This document shows positions 7,940 through 17,142 of a stretch of 37,958 bases of DNA, piece by piece (within the stretch, counting starts at the first letter, position 1; every line of letters begins with the position of its first letter). The DNA comes from an uncultured Thermoguttaceae bacterium (GTDB lineage Bacteria > Planctomycetota > Planctomycetia > Pirellulales > Thermoguttaceae): NCBI GenBank assembly GCA_937951625.1, contig CALFBP010000091.1, positions 1 through 37,958 of the forward strand, read 5' to 3'. The position numbers and the translations under genes were made by a program. The notes beneath the pieces are model-generated. The model saw only the letters and a program-made list of their open reading frames with translations, ran no database searches and was not told the DNA's origin.

Positions 7940-9145
7940 ATGACCCCACGCGAGCGCGTCCTGGCAACTCTGAACCGCCAGAAGGTTGATTGCATTCCCT
8001 TCGACATCGGCGGTACGGATTGTACCAGCGTCCACGTCATTCCGTATCACAAACTGCGTCAGCGGTTGGGTCTGGGCAACGGGCCCATCCGCGCCGGCTG
8101 CTTGATTCAACTAGTGGCGCAGACCGATCGGCCGGTCATGGACGCCTTGGGCACGGACGTCGAGGCCCTCTGGTTCGGCTCCCAGCGGACGAAACTTTGG
8201 AAGACCCCCTTCGGCGTCGAATTGATCATTCCCGAACGGTTCGACGTGGAGGACTTGCCCGACGGCTCGTCCGTGGTGCGCAATCCGCAGGGGGTGATTT
8301 ACGCCCGTCGGGCGGCCGACGCCTATTACCACGACCCAGTTGGCAATCCGCTGGCTAGCGTGACGTCGCCCGCTGAACTGGACAAATACGACGCCCTCTT
8401 CGAGCGCTGGGACTTCTCCTACGTCTACGACGAGCCCATGGAAGAGCTGGCGGCCCGGGCCAAGATGCAATATCAATCCACGGATCGAGCGGTGGTGACA
8501 TTGTGGCGGATGCACTACCTTCAGTCCGGGATGCTGATGCGGGGCTACGAGCAATTCCTCGTCGATTTGATGACCAACAAGGACCTTGCCCACGCGCTGC
8601 TCAGCAAGCTGCATGAGGCTTACCTGCGGCGGATCGAGATGTTTCTCCAGGCCTTCGGCCCTTGGTTCGACATTATTTTTCTCACCGACGACCTCGGCAC
8701 GCAGCAAACGGGCATGATCTCGACGGCCCTCTACCGCGAGATGATCTACCCTTACATTTCCGAGGCGGTCGCAAAGATGAAGTCGGCCGGCAAGAAGGTC
8801 GTGATGCACTCCTGCGGGGCGGTTTCCGCATTCGTGCCGTTCATGATCGAAATGGGGATCGACGCCCTCAATCCCGTGCAAGTCAGCGCCGCGGGAATGA
8901 ACCCGGCGGAGCTGGTGCGTCAATACGGCAAAGATATCGCGTTCTGGGGCGGAGGCTGCGACACGCAACATGCCCTGAACGCCGCGGACCCGGAGGTGGT
9001 GCGGGCCGACGTCCGCCGCCGTCTCCGAGAGTTCGGTCCCCACGCCCACTTGGTGTTCACCCAGGTCCATAACATTCAGTACGACGTCCCGCCCGAAAAC
9101 ATTCTCGCCATGCGGGACGAGTTCTTCCGGCAGACACGGTCGTGA
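7940..9145 (+). CDS. Uroporphyrinogen decarboxylase-like (MtaA/CmuA-type) protein
   Basis: 401 residues. MTPRERVLATLN at the N-terminus is the usual opening of the UroD superfamily. H290-S-C292-G and C340 (GGGCDTQH) form the His-Cys...Cys set that binds zinc in the methylcobamide:thiol methyltransferases (MtaA/MtbA type). True HemE proteins lack this set, so a heme role is unlikely. By family knowledge it would move a methyl group from a corrinoid or act in demethylation. No corrinoid protein gene lies nearby, so the partner is unknown; many planctomycete and Verrucomicrobia homologues sit in sugar-degradation loci. The ATG at 7940 is chosen because AAGGA lies 8 bases upstream; the ATG at 7934 and TTG at 7922 are too close to or inside that site. 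Confidence 0.8.
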   Translation: MTPRERVLATLNRQKVDCIPFDIGGTDCTSVHVIPYHKLRQRLGLGNGPIRAGCLIQLVAQTDRPVMDALGTDVEALWFGSQRTKLWKTPFGVELIIPERFDVEDLPDGSSVVRNPQGVIYARRAADAYYHDPVGNPLASVTSPAELDKYDALFERWDFSYVYDEPMEELAARAKMQYQSTDRAVVTLWRMHYLQSGMLMRGYEQFLVDLMTNKDLAHALLSKLHEAYLRRIEMFLQAFGPWFDIIFLTDDLGTQQTGMISTALYREMIYPYISEAVAKMKSAGKKVVMHSCGAVSAFVPFMIEMGIDALNPVQVSAAGMNPAELVRQYGKDIAFWGGGCDTQHALNAADPEVVRADVRRRLREFGPHAHLVFTQVHNIQYDVPPENILAMRDEFFRQTRS

Positions 9146-9262
9146 AGGGCGTCGTGCCGAATTTTCCGCAAGCGGCTTAACAAAAAATCGTCGCTGCGTC
9201 GTTTGCTCCGCGGAACTCATGATTGCCCCAGCGCAAAGCCGTCTCTATGATGCACTAAGAGT

Positions 9263-9410
9263 CTATCCCAAAAGTCCCCTCTTCCCATGGGAGAGGGGCA
9301 GGGTGAGGGCCCAAGATCTATGCAGACGACGGGAAAAAAACGCCTGCCTTGCAGTTGCCCTCACGCCCAACGCCTCTCCCGCGAGCGGGAGAGGGGAGTT
9401 TGGGGGATAG
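9263..9410 (+). repeat. MITE-like intergenic repeat, copy A
   Basis: 148 bases with imperfect terminal inverted repeats: CTATCCCAAAAGTCCCCTC at the left and the complement of CTATCCCCCAAACTCCCCTC at the right. Two internal hairpins are present: a CCCCTCT/AGAGGGG stem near 9276-9298, and a near-perfect 10-bp stem CCTCTCCCGC/GCGGGAGAGG at 9373-9394. The centre is conserved with copy B (GACGACGGGAAAAAA, CGCCTGCCTTGCAGTT). It lies 117 bases after the UroD-like stop and fills half of the 302-base gap before the PSD1 gene. The rest of the gap (9146-9262, 9411-9447) holds nothing recognised apart from the downstream gene's GGAGG site. No ORF runs through it. Confidence 0.75.
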
Positions 9411-9447
9411 GCACTAGGATTGTTGCTTGCATTCTGGAGGGTCGGCG

Positions 9448-11787
9448 ATGTTTCCCAGGGTAGGCGATCGCCGTGCGGCGTGGGCGTGGTTTGCGGGTTT
9501 GGCGGCCGTGGTTGCGGCGGGGGTGCGGCCGGCCGGCTTGGCCGCGGCTGAGAAACCAGAGAAGCTGGACTATAACCGCCACATCCTACCGATTCTGGCC
9601 GACCGGTGCTTCATGTGCCATGGCCCGGACCGGGCCAAACGGGAAGCCGACCTGCGGTTGGACGAGCTGAATGAGGCTTCCAAGAGGGTTCTTTCCCCAG
9701 GTCGCTCGTCCGAAAGTGAATTGCTGCGGAGGATTTCCAGCGCAAATCCCGAGGAGCGGATGCCGCCCCCAGAGTCGAAGAAGCCGCCGCTGACCGCCGA
9801 CGAAATCGCCCTGATCCGCCGTTGGATCGACGAGGGGGCGAAGTATCAGCCGCATTGGGCTTATGTGGCGCCTTCGAGGCCGCCCGTGCCGCATGTGCCC
9901 GACTCCTCCTGGGCGCTCAATCCGATTGATGCCTTCATTGCCGAGGGCCACGCGAAGCAGGGGTTGAAGCCGGCGGCCGAGGCGGATCGCCGCACGTTGC
10001 TCCGACGCCTATCGTTGGACTTGATCGGCCTGCCGCCAACGCCCAGCGAGATCGCCGCCTTCGTCGCGGATACTTCCCCGGACGCCTATGAAAAGCAAGT
10101 GGATCGTCTCTTAGCCTCGCCGCACTACGGCGAGCGGATGGCTGTCTACTGGCTCGATCTGGTCCGCTACGCCGACACCTGCGGCTATCACAGCGACAAC
10201 CACCGCGACGTATGGATGTACCGCGATTGGGTCATCGAGGCCTTCAACCGAAACCTGCCGTTCGATCGGTTCACGATCGAACAACTGGCGGGCGACTTGT
10301 TGCCTGACGCCAGCCGGGAACAGAAGATCGCCTCGGGCTACAACCGCCTGTTGATGACCACGGAAGAAGGCGGTGCTCAACCCAAGGAATACGAAGCCAA
10401 GTTCGCCGCCGACCGAGTGCGCAACACCTCGGCGGCCTGGCTGGGGGTGACGATGGGGTGTGCCCAATGCCATGACCACAAGTACGACCCCTTCACCATG
10501 CGCGACTTCTACAGCATGGCCGCCTTTTTCGCCGACGTCAAAGAGCTGGCCGTGGGCCGCCAGGTGCAAACGCTCATGCCCTCGCCCGAGCAAGCTGCCC
10601 GACTCAAACAGTTCGACGACGAGATTGCCAAGATTCCGCAAGATCAGAAAGAGCAGCTTGAAAAGCTGAAAAAGGAGCGCGAGGCGTTCGAAAACACAGT
10701 GCCCTCGACGCTGATCACCGAGGCCGTGCCTCCGCGTGTGGTCCGCATCCTGCCGCGCGGCAATTGGATGGACGAATCGGGCGAAATCGTTTCGCCCGCC
10801 ATTCCCGCTGCGCTCGGCAAGCTCGACACGGGGGAGCGGCGAGCCAATCGGCTCGATCTGGCCCAGTGGTTCGTCTCGGCCCAGAATCCTTTGGTTGCCC
10901 GGGTGTTTGTCAATCGGCTGTGGAAACAATTCTTCGGCCAAGGGATCGTCAAAACACTGGACGACTGCGGCACGCAAGGCGCGTTGCCCACCCACCCGGA
11001 ACTGCTCGATTGGCTGGCGGTCGAGTTTCGGGAGAGCGGCTGGGACATCAAGCGTTTGATCCGCTTGATGGTCACTTCGCGGAGCTATCGGCAATCGTCG
11101 CAGGGAAGTGCCGAGAGTCGGGAGCGGGACCCGGCCAACCACTGGTTGGCGCGGCAGGGCCGCTTCCGCCTGGAGGCTGAGTTCGTCCGGGACAACGCCT
11201 TGGCGATCAGCGGCCTTTTATCGCGGAAAATCGGCGGGCCGAGCGTGAAACCCTATCAACCGGCAGGTTACTGGTCGTTTTTGAACTTCCCCACTCGGGA
11301 ATACGTCGAAGACACGGGTGAAAATCAGTATCGCCGCGGGCTGTACACCTATTGGCAGCGGACCTTTCTTCATCCGAGTCTGTTGGCGTTCGATGCCTCG
11401 ACGCGAGAAGAGTGCATGGCCGAGCGGGCGAGGTCGAACACGCCGCTTCAATCCTTGGTGTTGCTGAATGACCCGACGTATGTGGAAGCGGCCCGCGGAC
11501 TCGCCCAGCGCATGATCCGCGAAGCCGGTCCGGCGATGCCCGATCGGGTGCGGCTGGGCTTCGAATTGGCCGTGGGCCGTCCACCGCTGCCGGCCGAGGC
11601 CGGTTTGCTGGTTGACTTGTACCAGAAGCACCATAAGCATTATGCGGCCGACGAGAAAGCGGCCCGGGCCTTGGTGGAGATCGGCCAGTCGAAGCCGCCC
11701 AGCGACATCCCCCTTGCCGAGCTAGCGGCCTGCACCTCGGTCGCCCGAGTGATCCTAAACCTTCACGAGACCATCACGCGAAATTGA
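9448..11787 (+). CDS. PSD1 family protein: cytochrome-like PSCyt1, DUF1549 and DUF1553
   Basis: 779 residues, exported (signal segment about residues 10-34). PSCyt1 at about 40-125 has a CFMCH haem-binding motif (C54, C57, H58) and the LDELNEA/RMPPPESKKPPL pattern of planctomycete cytochrome c-like domains. DUF1549 (PSCyt2) at about 150-360 includes a second CxxCH, CAQCH at 338-342, inside CAQCHDHKYDPF. DUF1553 (PSD1) at about 470-760 contains NRLWKQFFGQGIV, MVTSRSYRQSS and ARSNTPLQSLVLLNDP. Members are typically co-encoded with a DUF1501 gene, as here, and their activity is not established; a periplasmic redox or polysaccharide-linked function has been proposed. GGAGG lies 7 bases before the ATG at 9448, which is preferred over the upstream TTG at 9427. 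Confidence 0.92.
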   Translation: MFPRVGDRRAAWAWFAGLAAVVAAGVRPAGLAAAEKPEKLDYNRHILPILADRCFMCHGPDRAKREADLRLDELNEASKRVLSPGRSSESELLRRISSANPEERMPPPESKKPPLTADEIALIRRWIDEGAKYQPHWAYVAPSRPPVPHVPDSSWALNPIDAFIAEGHAKQGLKPAAEADRRTLLRRLSLDLIGLPPTPSEIAAFVADTSPDAYEKQVDRLLASPHYGERMAVYWLDLVRYADTCGYHSDNHRDVWMYRDWVIEAFNRNLPFDRFTIEQLAGDLLPDASREQKIASGYNRLLMTTEEGGAQPKEYEAKFAADRVRNTSAAWLGVTMGCAQCHDHKYDPFTMRDFYSMAAFFADVKELAVGRQVQTLMPSPEQAARLKQFDDEIAKIPQDQKEQLEKLKKEREAFENTVPSTLITEAVPPRVVRILPRGNWMDESGEIVSPAIPAALGKLDTGERRANRLDLAQWFVSAQNPLVARVFVNRLWKQFFGQGIVKTLDDCGTQGALPTHPELLDWLAVEFRESGWDIKRLIRLMVTSRSYRQSSQGSAESRERDPANHWLARQGRFRLEAEFVRDNALAISGLLSRKIGGPSVKPYQPAGYWSFLNFPTREYVEDTGENQYRRGLYTYWQRTFLHPSLLAFDASTREECMAERARSNTPLQSLVLLNDPTYVEAARGLAQRMIREAGPAMPDRVRLGFELAVGRPPLPAEAGLLVDLYQKHHKHYAADEKAARALVEIGQSKPPSDIPLAELAACTSVARVILNLHETITRN

Positions 11788-11863
11788 GAGGAATTGCCAA
11801 AGCCGGCCGCGTGGCTGCGAGGCGCGAAAACGCTTCTGCAACGCGGTCGCGGGAGGGAGTGTT

Positions 11864-13351
11864 ATGGCAAATCACGAACCGGTGACACTCGCCCAAACCC
11901 GCCGGGCATTTTTGGGTCGGGCAGCCGGAGGCGTGGGGGCGCTGGCCTTGGCGTCGCTGTTGCATCGCGGCAGTCCGCCGCCGGCCACCGCCGCAGACGC
12001 CCAACCCTCGCCTGGGAACGCCAAACCGTCAGCCGGTGGCGGAGCTGATCTTAAGGCCAGTCGTGGCGTGGTCAATCCCTTGCATTTCGTTCCCAAGGCG
12101 AAACGGGTGATCTGGCTTTATCAGTCGGGCGGACCAAGCCACCTGGAGACGTTCGACTATAAGCCCAAGCTGGCCGAACTCCACGGCACGCCCATGCCCG
12201 AGTCGGTCACCAAAGGCCGCCCTATCGCCCAGCTCCAAGGCGCCAAGCTGGTGTGCTTCGCCCCGCAGTACAAGTTCCAGAAATTCGGCTCTGGCGGCCA
12301 GGAAATCTGCGAACTGTTTCCCCACATCGGTTCGATCGCCGACGACATCTGCATCATTCGCTCGATGAAGACCGAGGCGATCAACCACGATCCGGCTCAC
12401 ACCTTCATGAACACCGGCACGCTGATCTCCGGGAGGCCCGCGGCGGGGTCGTGGGTACTCTACGGGCTGGGGAGCGAGTGCGACGATTTGCCGGGATTTG
12501 TGGTGATGGTTTCCACGGGCAAGGCCGGGCAGTCGCAGCCCATCTCAGCCCGGCAATGGCACAGCGGCTTCCTGCCCAGCCGTTACCAGGGCGTCCGCTT
12601 CAATTCTCGCGGCGACGCGGTCTATTACCTCAGCAACCCCGCCGGGGTCGGCGGTGAACAACAAAAAGACATTGTCGAGACCACCGCCGCCCTGAATCGC
12701 CTCCGCCAGGAAGCCGTCGACGATCCCGAAATCGCCACGCGCATCGCTCAATATGAACTGGCCTTCAAGATGCAGACCAGCGTACCGGGCCTGATGGACC
12801 TTTCGCAAGAGCCGAAACACATTTTGGAAATGTACGGGACCGAGGGGGCGGATGGCTCCTTCGCCGCCAACTGCCTCCTCGCCCGACGCATGGCCGAACG
12901 CGGCGTACGCTTCATCCAGCTCTACCACCGCGATTGGGACATGCACGGAGCGTTGAAACGCGATATGCCCATCGTGGCCCAGGAGGTCGATCAGGCCTCG
13001 GCGGCGCTAGTCAAGGACCTCAAGCAACGCGGGATGCTCGACGATACCCTGGTCATCTGGGGCGGCGAATTTGGCCGCACTCCCATGGCCCAAGGCGACG
13101 GACGGGATCACCACATCATGGGCTTCTCGATGTGGTTGGCGGGCGGCGGGATCAAACCCGGAATTGTTCACGGACAAACCGATGAACTCGGTTACGACGC
13201 GGTCCAAGACGTGGTCCACGTCCACGACCTCCACGCCACCATGCTCTATCTGTTGGGCATCGACCACGAGCGGCTCACGTACCGCGCGCAAGGCCGCGAT
13301 TTCCGGCTCACGGACGTGGCAGGAAACGTGGTCAAGGCGATCCTGACCTAA
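11864..13351 (+). CDS. DUF1501 protein with Tat signal
   Basis: 495 residues. A twin-arginine signal (R13-R14 in TRRAFLGRAAGG, then a hydrophobic run) sends it out of the cytoplasm in folded form. The domain belongs to the alkaline phosphatase/sulfatase-like superfamily: QSGGPSHLETFDYKP near the N-terminus, HTFMNTG, WDMHG, WGGEFGRTPMAQG and DHHIMGFSMWLAGGG carry the Asp/His residues that would bind metal. Its substrate is unknown. It lies 76 bases after the PSD1 gene in the usual order, so the two probably form one operon and one functional unit. GGAGGGAG precedes the ATG by about 5 bases. The stop is followed within 4 bases by repeat copy B. Confidence 0.92.
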   Translation: MANHEPVTLAQTRRAFLGRAAGGVGALALASLLHRGSPPPATAADAQPSPGNAKPSAGGGADLKASRGVVNPLHFVPKAKRVIWLYQSGGPSHLETFDYKPKLAELHGTPMPESVTKGRPIAQLQGAKLVCFAPQYKFQKFGSGGQEICELFPHIGSIADDICIIRSMKTEAINHDPAHTFMNTGTLISGRPAAGSWVLYGLGSECDDLPGFVVMVSTGKAGQSQPISARQWHSGFLPSRYQGVRFNSRGDAVYYLSNPAGVGGEQQKDIVETTAALNRLRQEAVDDPEIATRIAQYELAFKMQTSVPGLMDLSQEPKHILEMYGTEGADGSFAANCLLARRMAERGVRFIQLYHRDWDMHGALKRDMPIVAQEVDQASAALVKDLKQRGMLDDTLVIWGGEFGRTPMAQGDGRDHHIMGFSMWLAGGGIKPGIVHGQTDELGYDAVQDVVHVHDLHATMLYLLGIDHERLTYRAQGRDFRLTDVAGNVVKAILT

Positions 13352-13354
13352 AAG

Positions 13355-13504
13355 CTTATCCCACAACCTCCCCTCTCCCGCTCGCGGGATAGGAGTTTGG
13401 GGGGTGAGGGTAACTGCAAGGCAGGCGTTTTTTCCCGTCGTCTGCGAAGATCTTGGGCCCTCACCCCGACCCTCTCCCATGGGGAGAGGGGACTTTTGGG
13501 ATAG
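13355..13504 (-). repeat. MITE-like intergenic repeat, copy B (inverted)
   Basis: About 150 bases that, read on the minus strand, match copy A at 9263 nearly throughout: the same ends (CTATCCCAAAAGTCCCCTCT), the same GGGTGAGGGCCCAAGATCT block, GACGACGGGAAAAAA and CGCCTGCCTTGCAGTT, and the same paired hairpins. It sits between the convergent DUF1501 and TPR/VCBS genes, beginning 4 bases after the DUF1501 stop, so the hairpins could serve as a bidirectional transcription stop (inference). Confidence 0.75.
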
Positions 13505-13587
13505 ACTGTAAGCAGGGCTGGACTGATCCCCGCCGCTTGCGTTGGCGTTGCCAAGAACGATGGTCGGCGGGATTCCGAAGTCTTGGG

Positions 13588-16500
13588 CTAACGCGGCCGC
13601 ACGACCCGCGTGTTGTAGGTGCGCAAATAGGCCCGTGTCCGCTCGTTGTCCGGATAACGTTCATCCGGTCCATAGGGATACGACCGCATGGCGTGGAACG
13701 GCAGCGGCTCGACCGTCTCGCCGTGTGCCGTGTACAAGTCCATGTCCTTGCAGTAGCTGTCGGTCTTCAGGATGAAGGAACGACGAAAGCCGGGCTGCAC
13801 CGGGGCGAAGGCGTCGACTGGAAAGCGGAGTGTCACCTCTTCGCCGTGGCCCATGATCACGAACCGGTCATCGGCCTCGCGCAACAGCTCGCCGACTTCC
13901 CCGAATCGCGTGTAATTGCCGGCCATGACTTTCCACGGCACGAACCGATCCAGGCTCGCATAGTCCAGCAAATATGGTTGGCGTCCGTCGGGCGAGTATT
14001 CTCGGGGATAGCCTAGGAAGTGCAAATCGGCGCTGGATGCCGCTACCTCCTGAATTCGCAAGCCGGCGCTTGGATCGTGCATGGCCGCGAAGATCCGGTC
14101 CCAATACAAGTCCATGTTGGTCGCAATCCGCAGCTTGCGATCCGAGGGCAAGAGTTTGCCCGTTAGATCCAGGGTCATGACGTGCTGGAGGCCGGCCGGA
14201 TAGCCGACCTCGCGAAACAGCTCGACCCAGCGCCCCTCGCGCCAAGCGAACACACTGGGGGCCTCCAAACGCAGCCCGGCCTGCGCCGCCGCGAAATTGG
14301 TCGTGGAGTACGAGTATTCCACCCAGCCGTGCAAAAACAATATGATCCGATCCTGCGACGAAATGCCGCCAAACTGATCGCCGAAGTCCAGGTCGACGAA
14401 GTGAGGTTTGGCGTAGCCGATGAAACGCGGGTCGGGCTCGGTGGCGCCGGCATAGCGGCGATCCACGTTGAGAAGCTCCTCAGTCACGTCCACGCCCCGG
14501 TGGTCCACTGCCCGAACTGGCGAAATCGCCCGGCGAACGCAGAACAGTTCGAACGGGGGCGCCGGACCGTTGACCGCCGCCATTTCGTGGGGATAGACCA
14601 AGGTTCCCTCGGGATGGTCGACGGCCAGGAGTTTGGCCTCGTCAAAGTAGACCACCTCTTCCAGCGGCTCGGTGACTTGCAACACGTAATGGCCGTCGAG
14701 GGGTTCGAGCCGGGGGATGGGAACATATTCAGTGGGATCGGGCAGGGCAAACGATTCCACGCCCATCCGATAGCCCAAACCGCCCATGCCGCCAAAATCG
14801 GCCACGAAATCGAATCGCTCCCCATTCCAGGCGAACAAATGGGGACAGGAAGCAGTTTTCCGCGGCAATTCCTCGATGCGGGTGAGGCGGTCGGCGGGCA
14901 GGTCTAATTCGCCTTGGAGCACCGAGTCGGGCCAGATGATCCGAAGCCAATCCACTTGGGTATTCGGCCCGAGGCCCGCCAGGATCCGCAACGGCGGCAT
15001 GGCCGTCGGTCCAGAAGGCACTCCCACCACGTACTGTTGGATCACCTTACCGGTGCGCACCTCGACCCGAGCCCCGATCGCCGAGGCATTGGATCGTGCC
15101 TTGCCATCCCGGGGCCGCACGCCGACCAGGTCCAAGGCGATAAAGTGGCCGCCTGGCGTGACGTTTTCGATCAACATCGGTTGCTGCCCCATCTCGGCCA
15201 GCAACAGGTCGCACTTTCCGTCGTTATTGAAATCGGCCGCCACGCACGAGGCGTCGCCCTGCGTGGTGATCGCCGCCAGCAGATTCGATGGGTCCCCGTC
15301 GACGGCATTGGTGAAATGGCCGTGGAGCGGATCTTGGATGAGCAGAGCCGGGCCGCGCGAACCATCGCGGCGGCGTGCGTCGGCAATCACGATGTCCAGG
15401 TTGCCGTCATTGTCGACGTCGGCGAACTGCCCGCCCGAGCCGCCCAGCTTCCCGCATCGGTCGGCAAATTCCCGATCCAGTTCGAAGCGCCAGTCGCCCC
15501 GGTTGAGATAGAGCCGCACTTCGACGCCGGTAAACACCAACAAATCGCGATGGCCGTCCTTGTTCGGATCGCCGGAGGTGGCACTCAGCACGCCCTCGAC
15601 GTTCAGTCCCGCCGCGTCGGCCTGGCGGGTATGATGTTGCCAGACGCGGTCGTTGACCCAAAGGATCGGTTTGCCGACTTTGGGAAAGACGATCAAATCC
15701 AGGTCCCGATCGCTGTCGAAGTCGTCATAGACGACGGCCGCCACGGGAGTGTCGGGCAGGGCCAGGCCGAGCTTCTCAGCAATTCCGGCGAACGTGTCGT
15801 CCCGATTGTTGTTGTAAACGGTCGAGGGTGCGGCTGCCGGTGTGCCGCCGCTGGGAATCGAGCCGCTCCGCAGCCGGAACGAGACGAGGTCCAAATCGCC
15901 GTCGCTATCCAAGTCCAACAGGCGTGCGCAGGCGGTGAGCGTCCCATCGTCCGCCGTGAGAGGCGCAGGCGCCTTGCTGAGGTTGCCCTTGCCGTCGTTC
16001 ATCAGCAACAAGTCTGGTCCTTGGCGGCCGAGCCAAAGGTCGAGCTGTCCGTCGTTGTTCACGTCGCCAAAACAGGGCGAAACGGCCTTGTCCACCAGGG
16101 TGGGACCGCGCCGGAACTTCCCGGCGCCGTCATTGAAAAGCACCACGGCCTCGCCCGAATCGTTGGCACCCGTCAGACAGAGGTCGAGGCTCCCGTCGCC
16201 GTCGAGGTCTCCGACGGCCACGCCTGGTGAGGTCACGTCTCCGCCCGACCATTTCCAAGGCTTCAAGGCCACATCGAGCTTTTTCACGTCCGGCGAGAAG
16301 ACCACGCGACGCGCCGGCTGACCCTCGACGGGCAGCTTGGGAATTCCCTCCACGCCAATCGCCGTGTAATACTTGCCTGCCGTTCCGTAAATCTGCCGGA
16401 CGGTGAAGGACCCGCCGCTCAGCTCCTCCGCGTTCAAGGCCTTGAAACGTTGGAACAAGGGCATGGCCTTGGCGGGTTGTCGGGCCCGCTGATATTGCGT

Positions 16501-17142
16501 GGCCAAGCGGTACGTGGCCGAGACGAACCCCGGATCCAAGGCCACGGAGCGTTCCAGCATTTTCGTGCCCTCTTCTGTCTTTCCCAAGGTGAGCAAAACC
16601 TCGGCCAGCTTGTAAGCTACGTAGGGATCGTTCGGGTCCGCCTCGGCGACTTGCTGGAAATACTCCGCGGCCTTGTCGTTCTGGCCCGAATGTTGGAAAT
16701 AGATTCCTAAGCAATACAGCGCGGGCAAATGCTTTGGATCGGCCTTGAGGACCTCTTCGAAGATTCCGCGCGATTTGTCGACCAACTGGCGGTCCTCTTG
16801 AATGTTCAGGTAGGCGACGCCAAGGTTGAACCGAGCGGCGGTCCAATCGGGAAACAGTTCCAGGGCTCGGGCGAACTCCTTGGCCGCATCGGCGTAGCGA
16901 TATTGTTCCAACAGGGCTGCCCCGCGGTTGTGGGCCGTGAGGGCCTCGGAAAGACGATCGGCCGGCGGCTTGCTTTCTGCCCCGACGCCGAAAACGCTCA
17001 TGCCCGCCACAATGACGAATGCCAAAACCGCAATTCCGCCCATGCGAGTCCCCTGGCCCCGATGGCCGTATCCCATGCGAGTCCTTTCCCGCGCCGCATG
17101 GCCTTTCGCAGATATCCAAGCACAGCCTCGGATGAGCATCAT
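13588..17142 (-). CDS. Exported TPR / VCBS (FG-GAP) / UnbV protein with large C-terminal domain
   Basis: 1184 residues from the ATG at 17142 (AAGGAG 8 bases upstream). Other possible starts are 17076 (AAAGGA 5 bases upstream) and an ATG 33 bases further in. A signal/anchor segment lies near residues 35-55. Residues 68-235 hold TPR repeats. Residues 305-650 hold seven Ca-binding VCBS/FG-GAP loops of the form D-x-(D/N)-x-D-G-x-x-D-L (for example DLDGDGSLDL at 312, DVDNDGNLDI at 575). Residues 690-760 match the ASPIC/UnbV domain (IGARVEVRTG, VDWLRIIWPD). The last 420 residues begin with CPHLFAWNGERFDFVADFGG and form a less characterised beta-rich domain, found after UnbV regions in other environmental bacteria. 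Such proteins are probably surface-attached beta-propellers for binding or sensing; no enzyme motif is seen. Confidence 0.85.
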   Translation of the reverse strand: MMLIRGCAWISAKGHAARERTRMGYGHRGQGTRMGGIAVLAFVIVAGMSVFGVGAESKPPADRLSEALTAHNRGAALLEQYRYADAAKEFARALELFPDWTAARFNLGVAYLNIQEDRQLVDKSRGIFEEVLKADPKHLPALYCLGIYFQHSGQNDKAAEYFQQVAEADPNDPYVAYKLAEVLLTLGKTEEGTKMLERSVALDPGFVSATYRLATQYQRARQPAKAMPLFQRFKALNAEELSGGSFTVRQIYGTAGKYYTAIGVEGIPKLPVEGQPARRVVFSPDVKKLDVALKPWKWSGGDVTSPGVAVGDLDGDGSLDLCLTGANDSGEAVVLFNDGAGKFRRGPTLVDKAVSPCFGDVNNDGQLDLWLGRQGPDLLLMNDGKGNLSKAPAPLTADDGTLTACARLLDLDSDGDLDLVSFRLRSGSIPSGGTPAAAPSTVYNNNRDDTFAGIAEKLGLALPDTPVAAVVYDDFDSDRDLDLIVFPKVGKPILWVNDRVWQHHTRQADAAGLNVEGVLSATSGDPNKDGHRDLLVFTGVEVRLYLNRGDWRFELDREFADRCGKLGGSGGQFADVDNDGNLDIVIADARRRDGSRGPALLIQDPLHGHFTNAVDGDPSNLLAAITTQGDASCVAADFNNDGKCDLLLAEMGQQPMLIENVTPGGHFIALDLVGVRPRDGKARSNASAIGARVEVRTGKVIQQYVVGVPSGPTAMPPLRILAGLGPNTQVDWLRIIWPDSVLQGELDLPADRLTRIEELPRKTASCPHLFAWNGERFDFVADFGGMGGLGYRMGVESFALPDPTEYVPIPRLEPLDGHYVLQVTEPLEEVVYFDEAKLLAVDHPEGTLVYPHEMAAVNGPAPPFELFCVRRAISPVRAVDHRGVDVTEELLNVDRRYAGATEPDPRFIGYAKPHFVDLDFGDQFGGISSQDRIILFLHGWVEYSYSTTNFAAAQAGLRLEAPSVFAWREGRWVELFREVGYPAGLQHVMTLDLTGKLLPSDRKLRIATNMDLYWDRIFAAMHDPSAGLRIQEVAASSADLHFLGYPREYSPDGRQPYLLDYASLDRFVPWKVMAGNYTRFGEVGELLREADDRFVIMGHGEEVTLRFPVDAFAPVQPGFRRSFILKTDSYCKDMDLYTAHGETVEPLPFHAMRSYPYGPDERYPDNERTRAYLRTYNTRVVRPR
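17039..17084 (-). repeat. Duplicated start-site sequence in the TPR/VCBS gene
   Basis: The 13-base sequence GGACTCGCATGGG (minus strand) occurs at 17072-17084 and again at 17039-17051. The offset is 33 bases, so both copies are in frame and both encode TRMG. Each contains an ATG with a purine-rich sequence just upstream, so the gene has duplicated potential start sites in addition to the one at 17142. Confidence 0.55.

Noticed and set aside
14182-16230. Two long plus-strand ORFs (241 and 438 codons) opposite the TPR/VCBS gene
   Set aside because: High-GC third positions of the real gene create open antisense frames. The minus frame has VCBS, TPR and UnbV motifs; the plus frames have none.
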